In this document: piece after piece, positions 33,844-43,849 of the stretch | Layout: each line of letters begins with the position of its first letter | How positions within the stretch are numbered: position 1 is the stretch's first letter | From: Trileptium ribeirensis | Taxonomy: Eukaryota > Nematoda > Enoplea > Enoplida > Thoracostomopsidae | Direction: 5' to 3' | Assembly (NCBI GenBank): GCA_030248225.1 | Contig: JASANE010003531.1 | Coordinates: forward strand, 1-64,000 | DNA length: 64,000 nt | Position numbers and translations under genes: made by a program | Notes under the pieces: model-generated | What the model was told of the DNA's origin: nothing | The model's database searches: none | Seen by the model: the letters and a program-made list of their open reading frames with translations, nothing else

Positions 33844-36138
33844 CTTGCACGAAAAATCGCATGCAAGATATTTGTGTCTGTAGAAATTGGCTAGTCGTTA
33901 CCACGTTTCCCAATGAAGATTCGAATCTGTAGTCCACAGCGCAGAGATGATTGCAAAAGTAAAACTGTTTGATGTATAGACTAGTTTAATGTTGCTGCGA
34001 TACCAAGCCTCAATCAAGGGCTCATGGCTCCGCTAGCAATACTGTCGGCGCGCAGAATGACAAAAAGGAGAAACACGATAAACGGTGTCCTGGGAAGAAC
34101 CAGCTTCCCACAAGTTTTTCGGAACGACTTTGTGATAATAAGAAACACCCATTGAAGATCGGTTTCACAAAGAGCTTCAAATTTTTTACATATTTTGAAC
34201 GCCCTTCTTCTTCAGAGAAATTTATTGCAGCCTCCTCGTGACATTTCCAGCCGGAAAACGATCGCCCGGTAAAGAAAATCCCAGAACGAAAAAAAAATAA
34301 ATTTCAGAACACGCAGACTTCGTCAAAACAATGTAAAGACGCAACATTCGCAACTCTACGGCACGTCGCAACACTAGCTACTCGTTGGGCGAGCGCAACG
34401 AAATGACTGTGACTAGTCTAGACTAACTGACCATTTTAATGATTTAAAAAAACGTGACCGCCGTTTTCCAAACATTTCAAGACTATACCTTCGTTTTCTT
34501 ACTCAGATGAGGAAAAAATAGAATTTCGATCTACCAAACAAATCTATATTTCTTACTTGGTGAATAATAAAGAACAGTTTCATTTTAACAAGATTCATTT
34601 TACCGGCGTAGGCGTCTAATGATTGCTATCGCAAACGCATACCAAGCAGATAATTATAATTTTATGTTCAACAAGTCTCTAAAACTTATATACCCATTTT
34701 TTACCTGAGTGCAACTAAATTTAAAAATGCGTGATGTTGCAACATGAGCACACCGTTCGCTTTCCGCAGTCATTTTTTCTTTTTTAGTATATATTTTAAA
34801 GCTTTGACTCATAGCTTGAAAGTATCTGCTCTGAGATAAAAGCTTTCCATCGTAATTTTCCAATTTCTGATGCGACAAAAATGGAGAGAGTTATAGGTTA
34901 ACATATCGGAGAACACCAAACCGCCAAAGCAATTTCCAATTCTTGCCTATTTTGGTCGCTGAACGATATAGTCAATCACGCGATAAGTAAAAATGCGTAA
35001 TCCATCATTCTGGTGACACAGATATTAACTTTTACGTTACACAAACAGTTGACGGTTCTTTTTGGTTAACTCCCAGACCCAGTTGTGCAATTTTGAAGAC
35101 ACTGTGACAATTTTAGTACTATTCGACTCAGTCTATGAGCTGGTTCAGAAAACATCCGTTTTGTTATGTTTATGAGAAATTTTTTTTTCGATTTCTGTTG
35201 GTTCCGTATACACGGGTACTCAAAATTTCCCGAACACTTTTTCTCTACAAATTTATATAGATCATTCGAACCGTATTGACAAGCGAATGGCGATAAACGC
35301 AGTGTAATCGGTTCATGGGTTAACGACTCAGGCTTAAAAGCTTGCAAAAAAGCTGTCAAAATTTGCACTAACGCTGTCAAAATTAATATTTTCTGAACTA
35401 GCCCGTCGAGCTGAGGCGAATGTAAAATGCTCACTGAATCTCCAGTATGAATGCTGCCTAAAAATTCTGTCGATGCGGTTCCATTACAAACAGCTGAACC
35501 AACTATAAACAAAATGAACATTGTGTCGTAAGTAAAGCTGCATTAATCGCATTTTTCCTATTGAAAACGGGCTTTGCTTTAAAATTGAACAGGGGTTGTC
35601 GTCGGCGAAGCTTGCGCAATCTAATCTGCTTTTTAGTACTTTTGGCTATATCCAAGCGGACGGTCAAATCGAATTTCTGGAAGTTTCTGAACTATATATG
35701 ATAGCGGTTACTGTAATGGCAAATTTATTACATGCTAAGTGCCTCAGTCGGCTAATTTCCAATTAGCATGAAAATTTGACTTTTATATTTGAAAAAACGA
35801 AAGATAAATCCAGAATCCTAGATTTCCATGCAAGCAACGTAATTACGCATCACACGCGCTTCTAGTGTTCTGACCTGCGTTTGTAATGTCTACGATTACC
35901 CAAAGTCCCGGCCCGATATCAGAAGCCACGTGGCCTCATTGAGAAAAAAACTTTATTGATACCGAGTATAACAAAAAACAAAAAATACAATTACAGTTCG
36001 GGCTGTATGCCACTGGTGTAAAATCTCCATTTAAACATAGTACAGAATCTGATGTGACAAAAAATACAAAGACATTCCAAAGTGTAAAATACGGTGAGAA
36101 AAGAAACCAGATCGAAGATCGTGTTGAGGAGTGTCAAT
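33844..36138. other. Intron DNA without recognised genes
   Basis: AT-rich, with no repeat family recognised. It contains the unassigned minus-strand open frame at 35066-35521. Confidence 0.5.
35066..35521 (-). CDS. Unassigned 151-residue open frame, possibly secreted
   Basis: I do not recognise this. Seen: an ATG at 35521, a hydrophobic N-terminus (MFILFIVGSAVCNGTAS) that could serve as a signal peptide, a Leu/Ile-rich middle (KILILTALVQILTAFLQAF) and several Cys in the C-terminal half. It lies alone on the antisense-free strand of the giant UMPS intron, with no neighbouring gene and no obvious terminal repeats. It may be a chance open frame or a piece of an unrecognised element; I give it little weight. 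Confidence 0.2.
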   Translation of the reverse strand: MFILFIVGSAVCNGTASTEFLGSIHTGDSVSILHSPQLDGLVQKILILTALVQILTAFLQAFKPESLTHEPITLRLSPFACQYGSNDLYKFVEKKCSGNFEYPCIRNQQKSKKKFLINITKRMFSEPAHRLSRIVLKLSQCLQNCTTGSGS

Positions 36139-36144
36139 AATTTG

Positions 36145-37821
36145 AGTAGATGAAAAATGGGCGTTTGGCCCCCCCCTGCCGGAGGAGTTTCCATACAAAT
36201 TTTGTGTGATTACGAAATCGAAGCGGGGAGCCATGATTAGTCATCATAGGTATGTTAGCTATGTACATAATGTATATAAATATGTGTATGTGTATATTAT
36301 ATAGATTTATAACATATAATGCACACATACATACATGTATGTATCTCCTATATGCTACACGCTTACTGTTTGCGTATATATAAGCGTCCATACCTACAAA
36401 ATCCCTTCCTATACTTTATACTCATGCACCATACAAACTGCACGGTATGTGATAAACAAATATAATTTATGTATATCATATATACACAGTGTCGTTGTGA
36501 GAAATATCAAGTTTACCATGTTTGTAGCTATATATACACAGTGTCGTTGTGAGAAATATCAAGTTTACCATGTTTGTAGCTAGTTGTTTATATGTGTATA
36601 TAGTATATGTTTTTGATTTTAACTCACTGTTTAGTCAACTTATTGGCTTAAACTCACCCAGGCAATGTGAAAGTAGCGAAGAAAATGACGTTGCCTAACA
36701 GGTCAAAGGTCAAATTTAGACATGTTTGTTGCGGTGAAGTGTTGCTTTTAGTACCGCTAAGGTAGTTAGGATAGGGGTATGGTTACACTATTAGGGGTAC
36801 TTAGGGGTACGTTTTAGGGGTACAAAAAGGCTATTTTAGGGGTACAAAATACTGTTTTATTGCAATATAGGGGTACGTTAGTGAAATTTAGGGGCCACAA
36901 AATAGTAAAAATGTGTAATTTTAGGGGTACACAAATGGTAAAATTACTAATTTAGGGATACAAAATGGCGCAAATATGTAATTTTATGGTACATAGGTGG
37001 TAAATATATACAATCTAGGGGTACAAATGGTAAAAAATATATCATTTAGTGGTATAAACTTGCGAAAATAATCATAAAAGTGGTAATTTAATAGTCAAAG
37101 TGTACAAATCCGGTTTCAAAAGTTAAAAAAGTATGAAATTTCTGTAAAATATAATAGTGTATATTGGAAAATTTTGCGTACAAGCACAAATTTTCAACAT
37201 TTTATTCAGTTGTTTGTGATATAATTGCATACTTTTATAGCATTTTTCTCATTTAGACAGAAGATTTTCACAAAACCACAACTTTTTTCAATCATTTGAT
37301 CACCATTTACATGATTTTATCAAAAATATGAAGATGTTAACTAAATTTCTCACTAAATTCACAACAGAAACGGCTTATGCTAAGAAATTTCTAACATTTT
37401 AACTATAGAATTCGTCGCACAATGCACAATGTGTAGGATTTCATGCTGCAATGATCAACGAGTGGATAACCACCATCCAGTAAGTATAAATATTAACATA
37501 TACAATATCTTCATTTATTCCCTTTTAGCACCATGTTGATGCACCAATTGATATTTTCGTCGCCGCGCATGAACTGGGTGGTCGTAGACGAATGCCGTTA
37601 TGACTACATTGCCTTCTGTCACCACACATAATATGGAGCCTGGTTCACCCGTCCATCCTCGATATCCAACGACTTCGTTGAATGTTTTGAAGTGCTCCAC
37701 CCGATTATCGTGCCGGTCGAAGTGATCACCGCCGTTGTACACCGTTTCGTAGATATTTGCCTTGTAATCGTTTATGAGACGTGAATTTCCACTGGCAACG
37801 TGACCAGTATGGGTACAAAGT
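36145..37821 (+). repeat. P1 left terminal inverted repeat
   Basis: 1677 bp. Contains a run of TTAGGGGTAC-type units (36795-37030), a 51-bp tandem duplication (36480-36582) and a coding remnant near its inner end. It is 44 bp longer than the right arm, because it has extra TTAGGGGTAC units. Confidence 0.92.
37515..37742 (-). CDS. Open frame inside P1 left repeat (duplicate of right arm)
   Basis: 75 residues starting at a GTG (YNGGDHFDRHDNRVEHFKTF and later GYRGWTGEPG), identical to the frame at 40030-40257. I do not recognise the family. Its sequence is conserved between the arms and is not AT-biased like the rest of the repeat. It may therefore be the 3' end of an ancestral Polinton gene captured in the terminal repeat when the element was rearranged. 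Confidence 0.4.
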   Translation of the reverse strand: MYNGGDHFDRHDNRVEHFKTFNEVVGYRGWTGEPGSILCVVTEGNVVITAFVYDHPVHARRRKYQLVHQHGAKRE

Positions 37822-38073
37822 GTTTACTGAAGTGGAGAAGCATAAGCGACCGTTCTCGATGAATGAAAGTGTAAATTGATTTAATAAATTGAAATACACA
37901 GGTATATATAAACATTTCATCCCTGCCAAAGGAATCATCAGATGGCTTTACACCGCATACACGGTATTGGCTACCATTATGTTTTTTCTTTTTACTTCAA
38001 ATCAAACATATAACACAACTTAATAATATCATCATAATAATCAACATACAACATAGGGTATGACAATGATAAT

Positions 38074-38283
38074 TCATACAGACTGTTTAAAAGTGTTTTC
38101 GTTCTTCATTATAAATTCCACCGCCTTGATAATTGCTTGTCGTCGTCGTTGAACCTTGAGCAAATTTTCTTCCTCTTTCGATCGCCCGTCGATATAGTCG
38201 CCTGTTGCTTCACATTGACGTCGAAACTCATCCACCCGGTGTTGCCAATAATCAATTTCCTTTTGAAGATAAACGTTGCGCAC
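38074..38283 (-). CDS. Small charged helical frame in P1
   Basis: About 69 residues (VYLQKEIDYWQHRVDEFRRQ, GRSKEEENLLKVQRRRQAII), rich in Glu/Arg/Lys with heptad-like spacing, suggesting a coiled coil. A stop lies shortly upstream and no clear ATG is seen, so it is probably the 3' end of a longer gene left after an internal deletion. It lies between the truncated polymerase frame and the left repeat. Family unknown. Confidence 0.4.
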   Translation of the reverse strand: MRNVYLQKEIDYWQHRVDEFRRQCEATGDYIDGRSKEEENLLKVQRRRQAIIKAVEFIMKNENTFKQSV

Positions 38284-38433
38284 GTATTGCTACATACGCT
38301 TTACGAATATTAATTCCAATGTATCGTTGAAGGACCGCTCCCGATAGCTGTGCAGTCAGCCACAGGTTTTTTACTTCATAAAATCACACATTACAATGAA
38401 AAAGTACACAACGATAATACCAATCTTCAGTCA

Positions 38434-39024
38434 TCACCCCATTGGTTTGTAGACGCTGATGTGTATTTCAGCATAATGTATGCATTGCAGAACCCATCCA
38501 GATCCCGTCGCCTCAAAGTCTTTCAGCTTTCCGTTTACTTCTTCAAATACTTTCGATATTTCTTCATCAATGCTTGAACCGTGTAGTATGATGATTGATT
38601 TGCTGTTGAAATGTGCCACCATCCTCTTTCCTTCCAGCGGTTTCTCCATTTCACAAGCAACACTGATCCAAAATTTGATGCCATGTTGAGTTGACTTATG
38701 CAGGAGTTGTTTGATCAAAGGTGTTGATTGGTGTAGAAAGAGTATCATGTCGTTCATATCTTGTTGCGGTATCAGGAAGTGACTGGAGATCGCTCCATTG
38801 AGTGCCGATACTCCTTTGTGCAGCTTGACACTTACGGAGCTGTTGACATCGCTGTTGAGACTGTGAATTCTTGAATGCCGCACCAGGTGTTCTTTGCGAT
38901 TGAACAGTTTTTCACAGTTTGAACATTTGTATGTCGTTGCAGAATCGTGCGTCGTCCGACGATGACGCATCAGGTTCTTTTTCAGAGTGAAACGCTTCCC
39001 ACAAGTGTCACAGACAAACGCCAT
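38434..39024 (-). CDS. Truncated N-terminus of Polinton-type DNA polymerase B, with two C2H2 fingers
   Basis: 196 residues from the ATG at 39024. Two C2H2 zinc fingers (Cys5, Cys8, His21, His26; Cys34, Cys37, His50, His54) come first. They are followed by a domain ending in GIKFWISVACEMEKPL, MVAHFNSKSIIIL and ATGSGWVLQCIHYAEIHISV. Known: many invertebrate Maverick polymerase genes start with a region that reads FxSGSGWxL...LDIHIxKYxPLRGSSYIxLP before the exonuclease domain. This frame stops right at KPMG, where GGSYI would follow, so the exonuclease and polymerase domains are gone. A diverged relative at 47.8-48.7 kb continues a little further and supports the assignment. The short product could still be made. 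The family assignment is from memory of the motif, not a search. Confidence 0.65.
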   Translation of the reverse strand: MAFVCDTCGKRFTLKKNLMRHRRTTHDSATTYKCSNCEKLFNRKEHLVRHSRIHSLNSDVNSSVSVKLHKGVSALNGAISSHFLIPQQDMNDMILFLHQSTPLIKQLLHKSTQHGIKFWISVACEMEKPLEGKRMVAHFNSKSIIILHGSSIDEEISKVFEEVNGKLKDFEATGSGWVLQCIHYAEIHISVYKPMG

Positions 39025-39287
39025 TGTTATAATAATACTTAAATGTGAAAGCTTTTAAGAATATCCAGAACAGTGAACCGGGTAACTACCAAGGTATATA
39101 ACCAATTTTCCGTTTCTTTCCCCTTTTTTCCTTTTTAACAGATTTTGTTTTCGGTATTGTTATGTTAGATAATTTAGATTCATTAAATGGTAATGGGGTG
39201 GTGAACACGTAACAATGTTACGTCTACCCCAAAATAAACATAGCGGAGGTGCCATTTTACCATTTTGAATCATGGTGTGCAATCCTT

Positions 39288-39914
39288 TTAAGACTTTTCA
39301 GTAAACAACAGCCTCATAACCATTTTTGTACCCTCGAAGAACTCTACCGGTTCAAAATTAATATCACTTACTTGAAATTCCAGTATTTTCAGCTGATCAG
39401 TATTTACGGTTAACGTTACTCGTTCTGACTTTTTTGCTGTTAGAACATGAAGTAACGGTTTTATCTTGCCATTAACCAATGTAGGGTTTACAAATGAACC
39501 CAAAACAAACCACGGTTTCTTGCCCAGTTTAAACGGGTTCCTTGCGACGTGAATACCGCTTTTAATGTGAGCGTTGTCAAACCCCAATACTTGTCGTAGC
39601 TCAATGGGTAATTTGATCTCTGCATTATTCAAACAAATAATTTTTACACTCCTACTGCAGTTATCAATAGCAAAGCTAATATTATCACTCATTTTATTCA
39701 ACAGATCAATCAAGTCGTCAGAGGTGTAATGCCCAGTATTAAGTGAAAACTGTTTCCAAGAGTTATTATTCAAATATTCAACCTGACAGTTGCGTAAGTT
39801 AATGTATGTATCGTCAAAGTCCACGCTGAGCACCCTCACATTTGATGCAGAGAGCAGGTTAGGGAGTACAACCTTTCCCTCTTTAAGGTCACATACAATA
39901 ACGACCTCCATCAT
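39288..39914 (-). CDS. Polinton structural protein, candidate minor capsid (penton-like)
   Basis: 208 residues, uninterrupted, starting MMEVVIVCDLKEGKVVLPNL. Seen: mostly alternating beta-type sequence, a central TGHYTSDDLIDLLNKM helix followed by IKLPIELRQVLGFD, and no signal peptide or membrane segment. Known: Polintons encode a major and a minor (penton-like) jelly-roll capsid protein, the minor one about this size range. The Gly-Tyr-x-Ser-Asp-Leu-Leu ... Leu-x-x-Val-Leu-Gly-Phe pattern is the kind I associate with virus-like structural proteins of these elements. Its position next to the polymerase fragment inside clear Polinton ends supports this. It could instead be another Polinton-specific protein. 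Described only. Confidence 0.45.
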   Translation of the reverse strand: MMEVVIVCDLKEGKVVLPNLLSASNVRVLSVDFDDTYINLRNCQVEYLNNNSWKQFSLNTGHYTSDDLIDLLNKMSDNISFAIDNCSRSVKIICLNNAEIKLPIELRQVLGFDNAHIKSGIHVARNPFKLGKKPWFVLGSFVNPTLVNGKIKPLLHVLTAKKSERVTLTVNTDQLKILEFQVSDINFEPVEFFEGTKMVMRLLFTEKS

Positions 39915-39950
39915 GGAATACTTTACTCTGATACATGACCCCTTTTAAGA

Positions 39951-41583
39951 ACTTTGTACCCATACTGGTCACGTTGCCAGTGGAAATTCACGTCTCATAA
40001 ACGATTACAAGGCAAATATCTACGAAACGGTGTACAACGGCGGTGATCACTTCGACCGGCACGATAATCGGGTGGAGCACTTCAAAACATTCAACGAAGT
40101 CGTTGGATATCGAGGATGGACGGGTGAACCAGGCTCCATATTATGTGTGGTGACAGAAGGCAATGTAGTCATAACGGCATTCGTCTACGACCACCCAGTT
40201 CATGCGCGGCGACGAAAATATCAATTGGTGCATCAACATGGTGCTAAAAGGGAATAAATGAAGATATTGTATATGTTAATATTTATACTTACTGGGCGGT
40301 GGTTATCCACTCGTTGATCATTGCAGCATGAAATCCTACACATTGTGCATTGTGCGACGAATTCTATAGTTAAAATGTTAGAAATTTCTTAGCATAAGCC
40401 GTTACTGTTGTGAATTTAGTGAGAAATTTAGTTAACATCTTCATATTTTTGATAAAATCATGTAAATGGTGATAAAATGATTGAAAAAAAGTTGTGGTTT
40501 TGTGAAAATCTTCTGTCTAAATGAAAAAAAATGCTATAAAAGTATGCAATTATATCACAAACAACTGAATAAAATGTTGAAAATTTGTGCTTGTACGCAA
40601 AATTTTCCAATATACACTATTATATTTTACAGAAATTTCATACTTTTTTAACTTTTGAAACCGGATTTGTACACTTTGACTATTAAATTACCGCTTTTAT
40701 GATTATTTTCGCAAGTTTATACCACTAAATGATATATTTTTTACCATTTGTACCCCTAGATTGTATATATTTACCACCTATGTACCACAAAATTACATAT
40801 TTGCGCCATTTTGTATCCCTAAATTAGTAATTTTACCATTTGTGTACCCCTAAAAGTACACATTTTTACTATTTTGTGGGCCCCTAAATTTCACTAACGT
40901 ACCCCTATATTGCAATAAAACAGTATTTTGTACCCCTAATAGTGTAACCACACCCCTATCCTAACTACCTTAGCGGTACTAAAAGCAACACTTCACCGCA
41001 ACAAACATGTCTAAATTTGACCTTTGACCTGTTAGGCAACGTCATTTTCTTCGCTACTTTCACATTGCCTGGGTGAGTTTAAGCCAATAAGTTGACTAAA
41101 CAGTGAGTTAAAATCAAAAACATATACTATATACACATATAAACAACTAGCTACAAACATGGTAAACTTGATATTTCTCACAACGACACTGTGTATATAT
41201 AGCTACAAACATGGTAAACTTGATATTTCTCACAACGACACTGTGTATATATGATATACATACATTATATTTGTTTATCACATACCGTGCCGTTTGTATG
41301 GTGCATGAGTATAAAGTATAGGAAGGGATTTTGTAGGTATGGACGCTTATATATACACAAACAGTAAGCGTGTAGCATATAGGAGATACATACATGTATG
41401 TATGTGTGCATTATATGTTATAAATCTATATAATATACACATACACATATTTATATACATTATGTACATAGCTAACATACCTATGATGACTAATCATGGC
41501 TCCCCGCTTCGATTTCGTAATCACACAAAATTTGTATGGAAACTCCTCCGGGAGGGGGGCCAAACGCCCATTTTTCATCTACT
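39951..41583 (-). repeat. P1 right terminal inverted repeat
   Basis: 1633 bp, inverted copy of 36145-37821 with few mismatches. Fewer TTAGGGGTAC units are present. The same 51-bp tandem duplication is found (41150-41255), so that duplication predates the present arm pair or was copied between arms. Confidence 0.92.
40030..40257 (+). CDS. Open frame inside P1 right repeat
   Basis: Same 75 residues as the left-arm frame. Here the frame is open further upstream, to a stop at 39946 (about 27 extra residues including GNSRLINDYKANIY). In the left arm a stop falls just outside the shared sequence. Unrecognised; see the left-arm copy. Confidence 0.4.
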   Translation: MYNGGDHFDRHDNRVEHFKTFNEVVGYRGWTGEPGSILCVVTEGNVVITAFVYDHPVHARRRKYQLVHQHGAKRE

Positions 41584-41589
41584 AATTTG

Positions 41590-43390
41590 AAACTTAAACT
41601 TGTGACATAATATGTTATACTTATACTGTTTGACAATACCAGCCATGAAAATAATTTGTCGGGATATCCACCAAGTATGTGTCATATTATAGAGCAGTAT
41701 CAAATGATGCCGCATGCAACGCGTCGCTAGTGCTTAGACATCCAGAAAGTGAAGCCTAGTATAGTACGACTGTTCGCAAATAAACTGAATTTGCGAACGA
41801 TTGCTTGGTTGCTGCTATACAGATTCTATTTATTCTATCGGATATATTTCGATTATAAAAAGAACACCAAAGAGTCAATGCATGCTCTAAATAGGGTCGA
41901 AATAGAGCTTTACTGCGACAACCATTTAGTTTTCGACCATGGTTTAATATCTCGATTCAGTAGAATCATTCGACGAGCTCCAGAAGCAACAAAGTGGCAA
42001 TGGTAAGATTTCAAATCATATGTGACGAAGATACCAAAGTATTTACCTAAATTTGATGTACCTAGCAAATTGTTTGACAAGCTATAGACAGCACACAGAT
42101 TATGTAAGCTACAAGGCATGATACTACATTTTATTAATGTTAAAGTGCAAAAGGCATATAGACGCATAAGTATATAATAAGTTCATATCATTTTGAACAT
42201 AATCACACTTAAAACCACGGGCAATGGTGATTTGTGCATAACATGCATACCATCCGTGAACTTATACAAAGATGTACAAAAAGATTCATCAACGTCATTT
42301 AATTGCAGAGCATTGCATCCCACATGGTGCCTAGTAGCACACGGCTTAAAACGTGCCTATACGTAGATTCTACGTCATTACCTTATGATACGTTGATGTC
42401 TTTTACGAAGAAAACTGTGCAGCCAATCTAGAATTTGTCTTCGATGTTAGGCATTTGTAACTTGAGTAATGCAGCAATACGGTTGACCGAATCACAAGCC
42501 TTCTTACAGTCAAGACATGTAATGTCTAAACAATCACCATTGTCCAGCACTGCTGGCCTGTCTACAGTGGTGGGTGGGGAACCCACATTTTCGAAATACC
42601 ACCATGTTCGTGAGATTTTCCCCCATGTCCGCCCCCACTCGGCCGAAACCCCCATGTTCAACTAAATGTGAAAAAAAAACTTATGTCAGAAATTTTGTTT
42701 TTTGTTTGCAAATTGTTTTTTAAACATTAACCACCACTGTTTATAATGCTAAAACACCGTTTTAGCTTGAAAATACAGTACTCGCAAACCTACGCGACAC
42801 TAAACAGAACAGCGCCACAATTAGGCATAGACTTGCCGCACTCACTCCATTTTCCGTCAATGCGCATGTTACAGCATTTATTGTGGGTCAACATAACATA
42901 TAAATTACTAAAATCTCGGCCAACGCAATATATTGCTTAAAACATTTCACGCTTAAAATTTGCAGCTGCTTTGCGCTATTCAATCTCGAGCCGGCAAACA
43001 GAATTTCTATTTTCTGTAGATGCATTTGCGTATTTTGTCCTGTTTTGGCTAGGTGTAGTCACTTTTGACACTGAAGGTATTATTAGGAGTCGTAAGTGCC
43101 ATATTAAATTATACAAAAGATAGTAATAAGTCTTGCCACTCCTTATTTTATTTGTGTGTGTTCTGGATCAATAGCAAACATAGGGATTTTCTAGAGTGTG
43201 GTGTGGGCGAACATAGATGGATTTTGGCGATTGCCAGGAGGCATGGCCGAGTGTGGGGAATTCCCCACACCCCTGATGGGGAGGCCAGTTTTTATCTAGT
43301 CGTTATGTACAATAAAATACAGTAACATGTACGGAATAAAAGCATACAAGAATTTTGCTAGCAAGAACTAGTATCTCACCAGCGACGGTG
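41590..43390. other. Intron DNA between P1 and R1 copy B
   Basis: No gene recognised except a short reverse-transcriptase remnant (42428-42640). Confidence 0.5.
42428..42640 (-). pseudogene. Short LINE-type reverse transcriptase remnant
   Basis: On the minus strand a short open stretch reads DNGDCLDITCLDCKKACDSV then NRIAALLKL. This resembles the LDFKKAFDSVNHxxLLxKL block around the first catalytic Asp of non-LTR reverse transcriptases. Nothing else of the element is visible, so this is a relic. Confidence 0.5.
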
Positions 43391-43633
43391 AAACGGAGCG
43401 AGCGTGATTTCATTTTTAGGTTATCATTTTGTTTAATCACTTGTAACAGGGTGTGTTTGATGTATATACCACCCTAAAATCTCTTAAACCTTGAACCCAT
43501 TGAGAATCCTTAAACCTCGTAGACCCTAAACCCATCAAGAATTTGTGATGATCTCTAGATAACCAAACTATCGTATTTAGCCTACCGAAAAACCTATATA
43601 GACAATTCTTAGTCTTGTACGCAATACGTAACC
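43391..43633 (+). repeat. Dispersed repeat R1, copy B, left part
   Basis: Begins GAAACGGAGCGAGCG (complement of the R1 end block). It includes ATACCACCC, TTGAACCCATTGAGAATCC, TCTAGATAACCAAACTATCG and CTTGTACGCAATACGTAACC, where Polinton P2 is inserted. It continues at 53471. Confidence 0.7.
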
Positions 43634-43849
43634 AGTAGATGAAAAAACCTGCTTTGGAGCCCCCGAGCGGGGGCGGGGGATATCTGGGTCAAATGCGGGG
43701 GTAGGCTTGGCGGGGGTTATGTAGGTCAAATGCGAGGGTACGTGGATATTATTTGGGTCAGCGGGGGGTTTGTGTCAACTGTCGCATTTTTATACAGCCG
43801 TCATATTATTGTTATTGGTTTTGTTTTTATCAATTACCGTGGTTTAAAT
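43634..43849 (+). repeat. P2 left terminal inverted repeat (interrupted)
   Basis: Matches the inverse of 53194-53470. Contains GGTCAAATGCGGGGGTAGGC-type units, two here and more in the other arm. hAT-2 cuts it at GTTTAAAT. Confidence 0.88.

Larger units (their letters stand above)
36145..41583. mobile_element. Compact Polinton/Maverick derivative P1
   Basis: 5439 bp from AGTAGATGAAAAATGGGCG to its inverted copy ending CATCTACT, flanked by a perfect 6-bp duplication AATTTG (36139-36144 and 41584-41589). Known: Polintons/Mavericks make 6-bp duplications, start with 5'-AG and are usually 15-20 kb with polymerase, integrase, protease, ATPase and capsid genes. P1 has very long inverted repeats (left 36145-37821, right 39951-41583) and only about 2.1 kb of unique DNA. 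That DNA carries three minus-strand frames: a short coiled-coil-like one, a truncated polymerase N-terminus and a capsid-like one. The arms are nearly identical, so the insertion looks recent. Movement would need enzymes supplied from elsewhere. Confidence 0.9.

Noticed and set aside
33890..33960. GATTCGAATC resembling a tRNA B-box
   Set aside because: The bases around it do not form a T-arm of normal length, and no acceptor stem or anticodon arm can be built.
41147..41395. Open frames in the P1 arms near 36.3-36.6 and 41.1-41.4 kb
   Set aside because: They run through a 51-bp tandem duplication of AT-rich sequence rich in TATATACA, with low-complexity translation in several frames.
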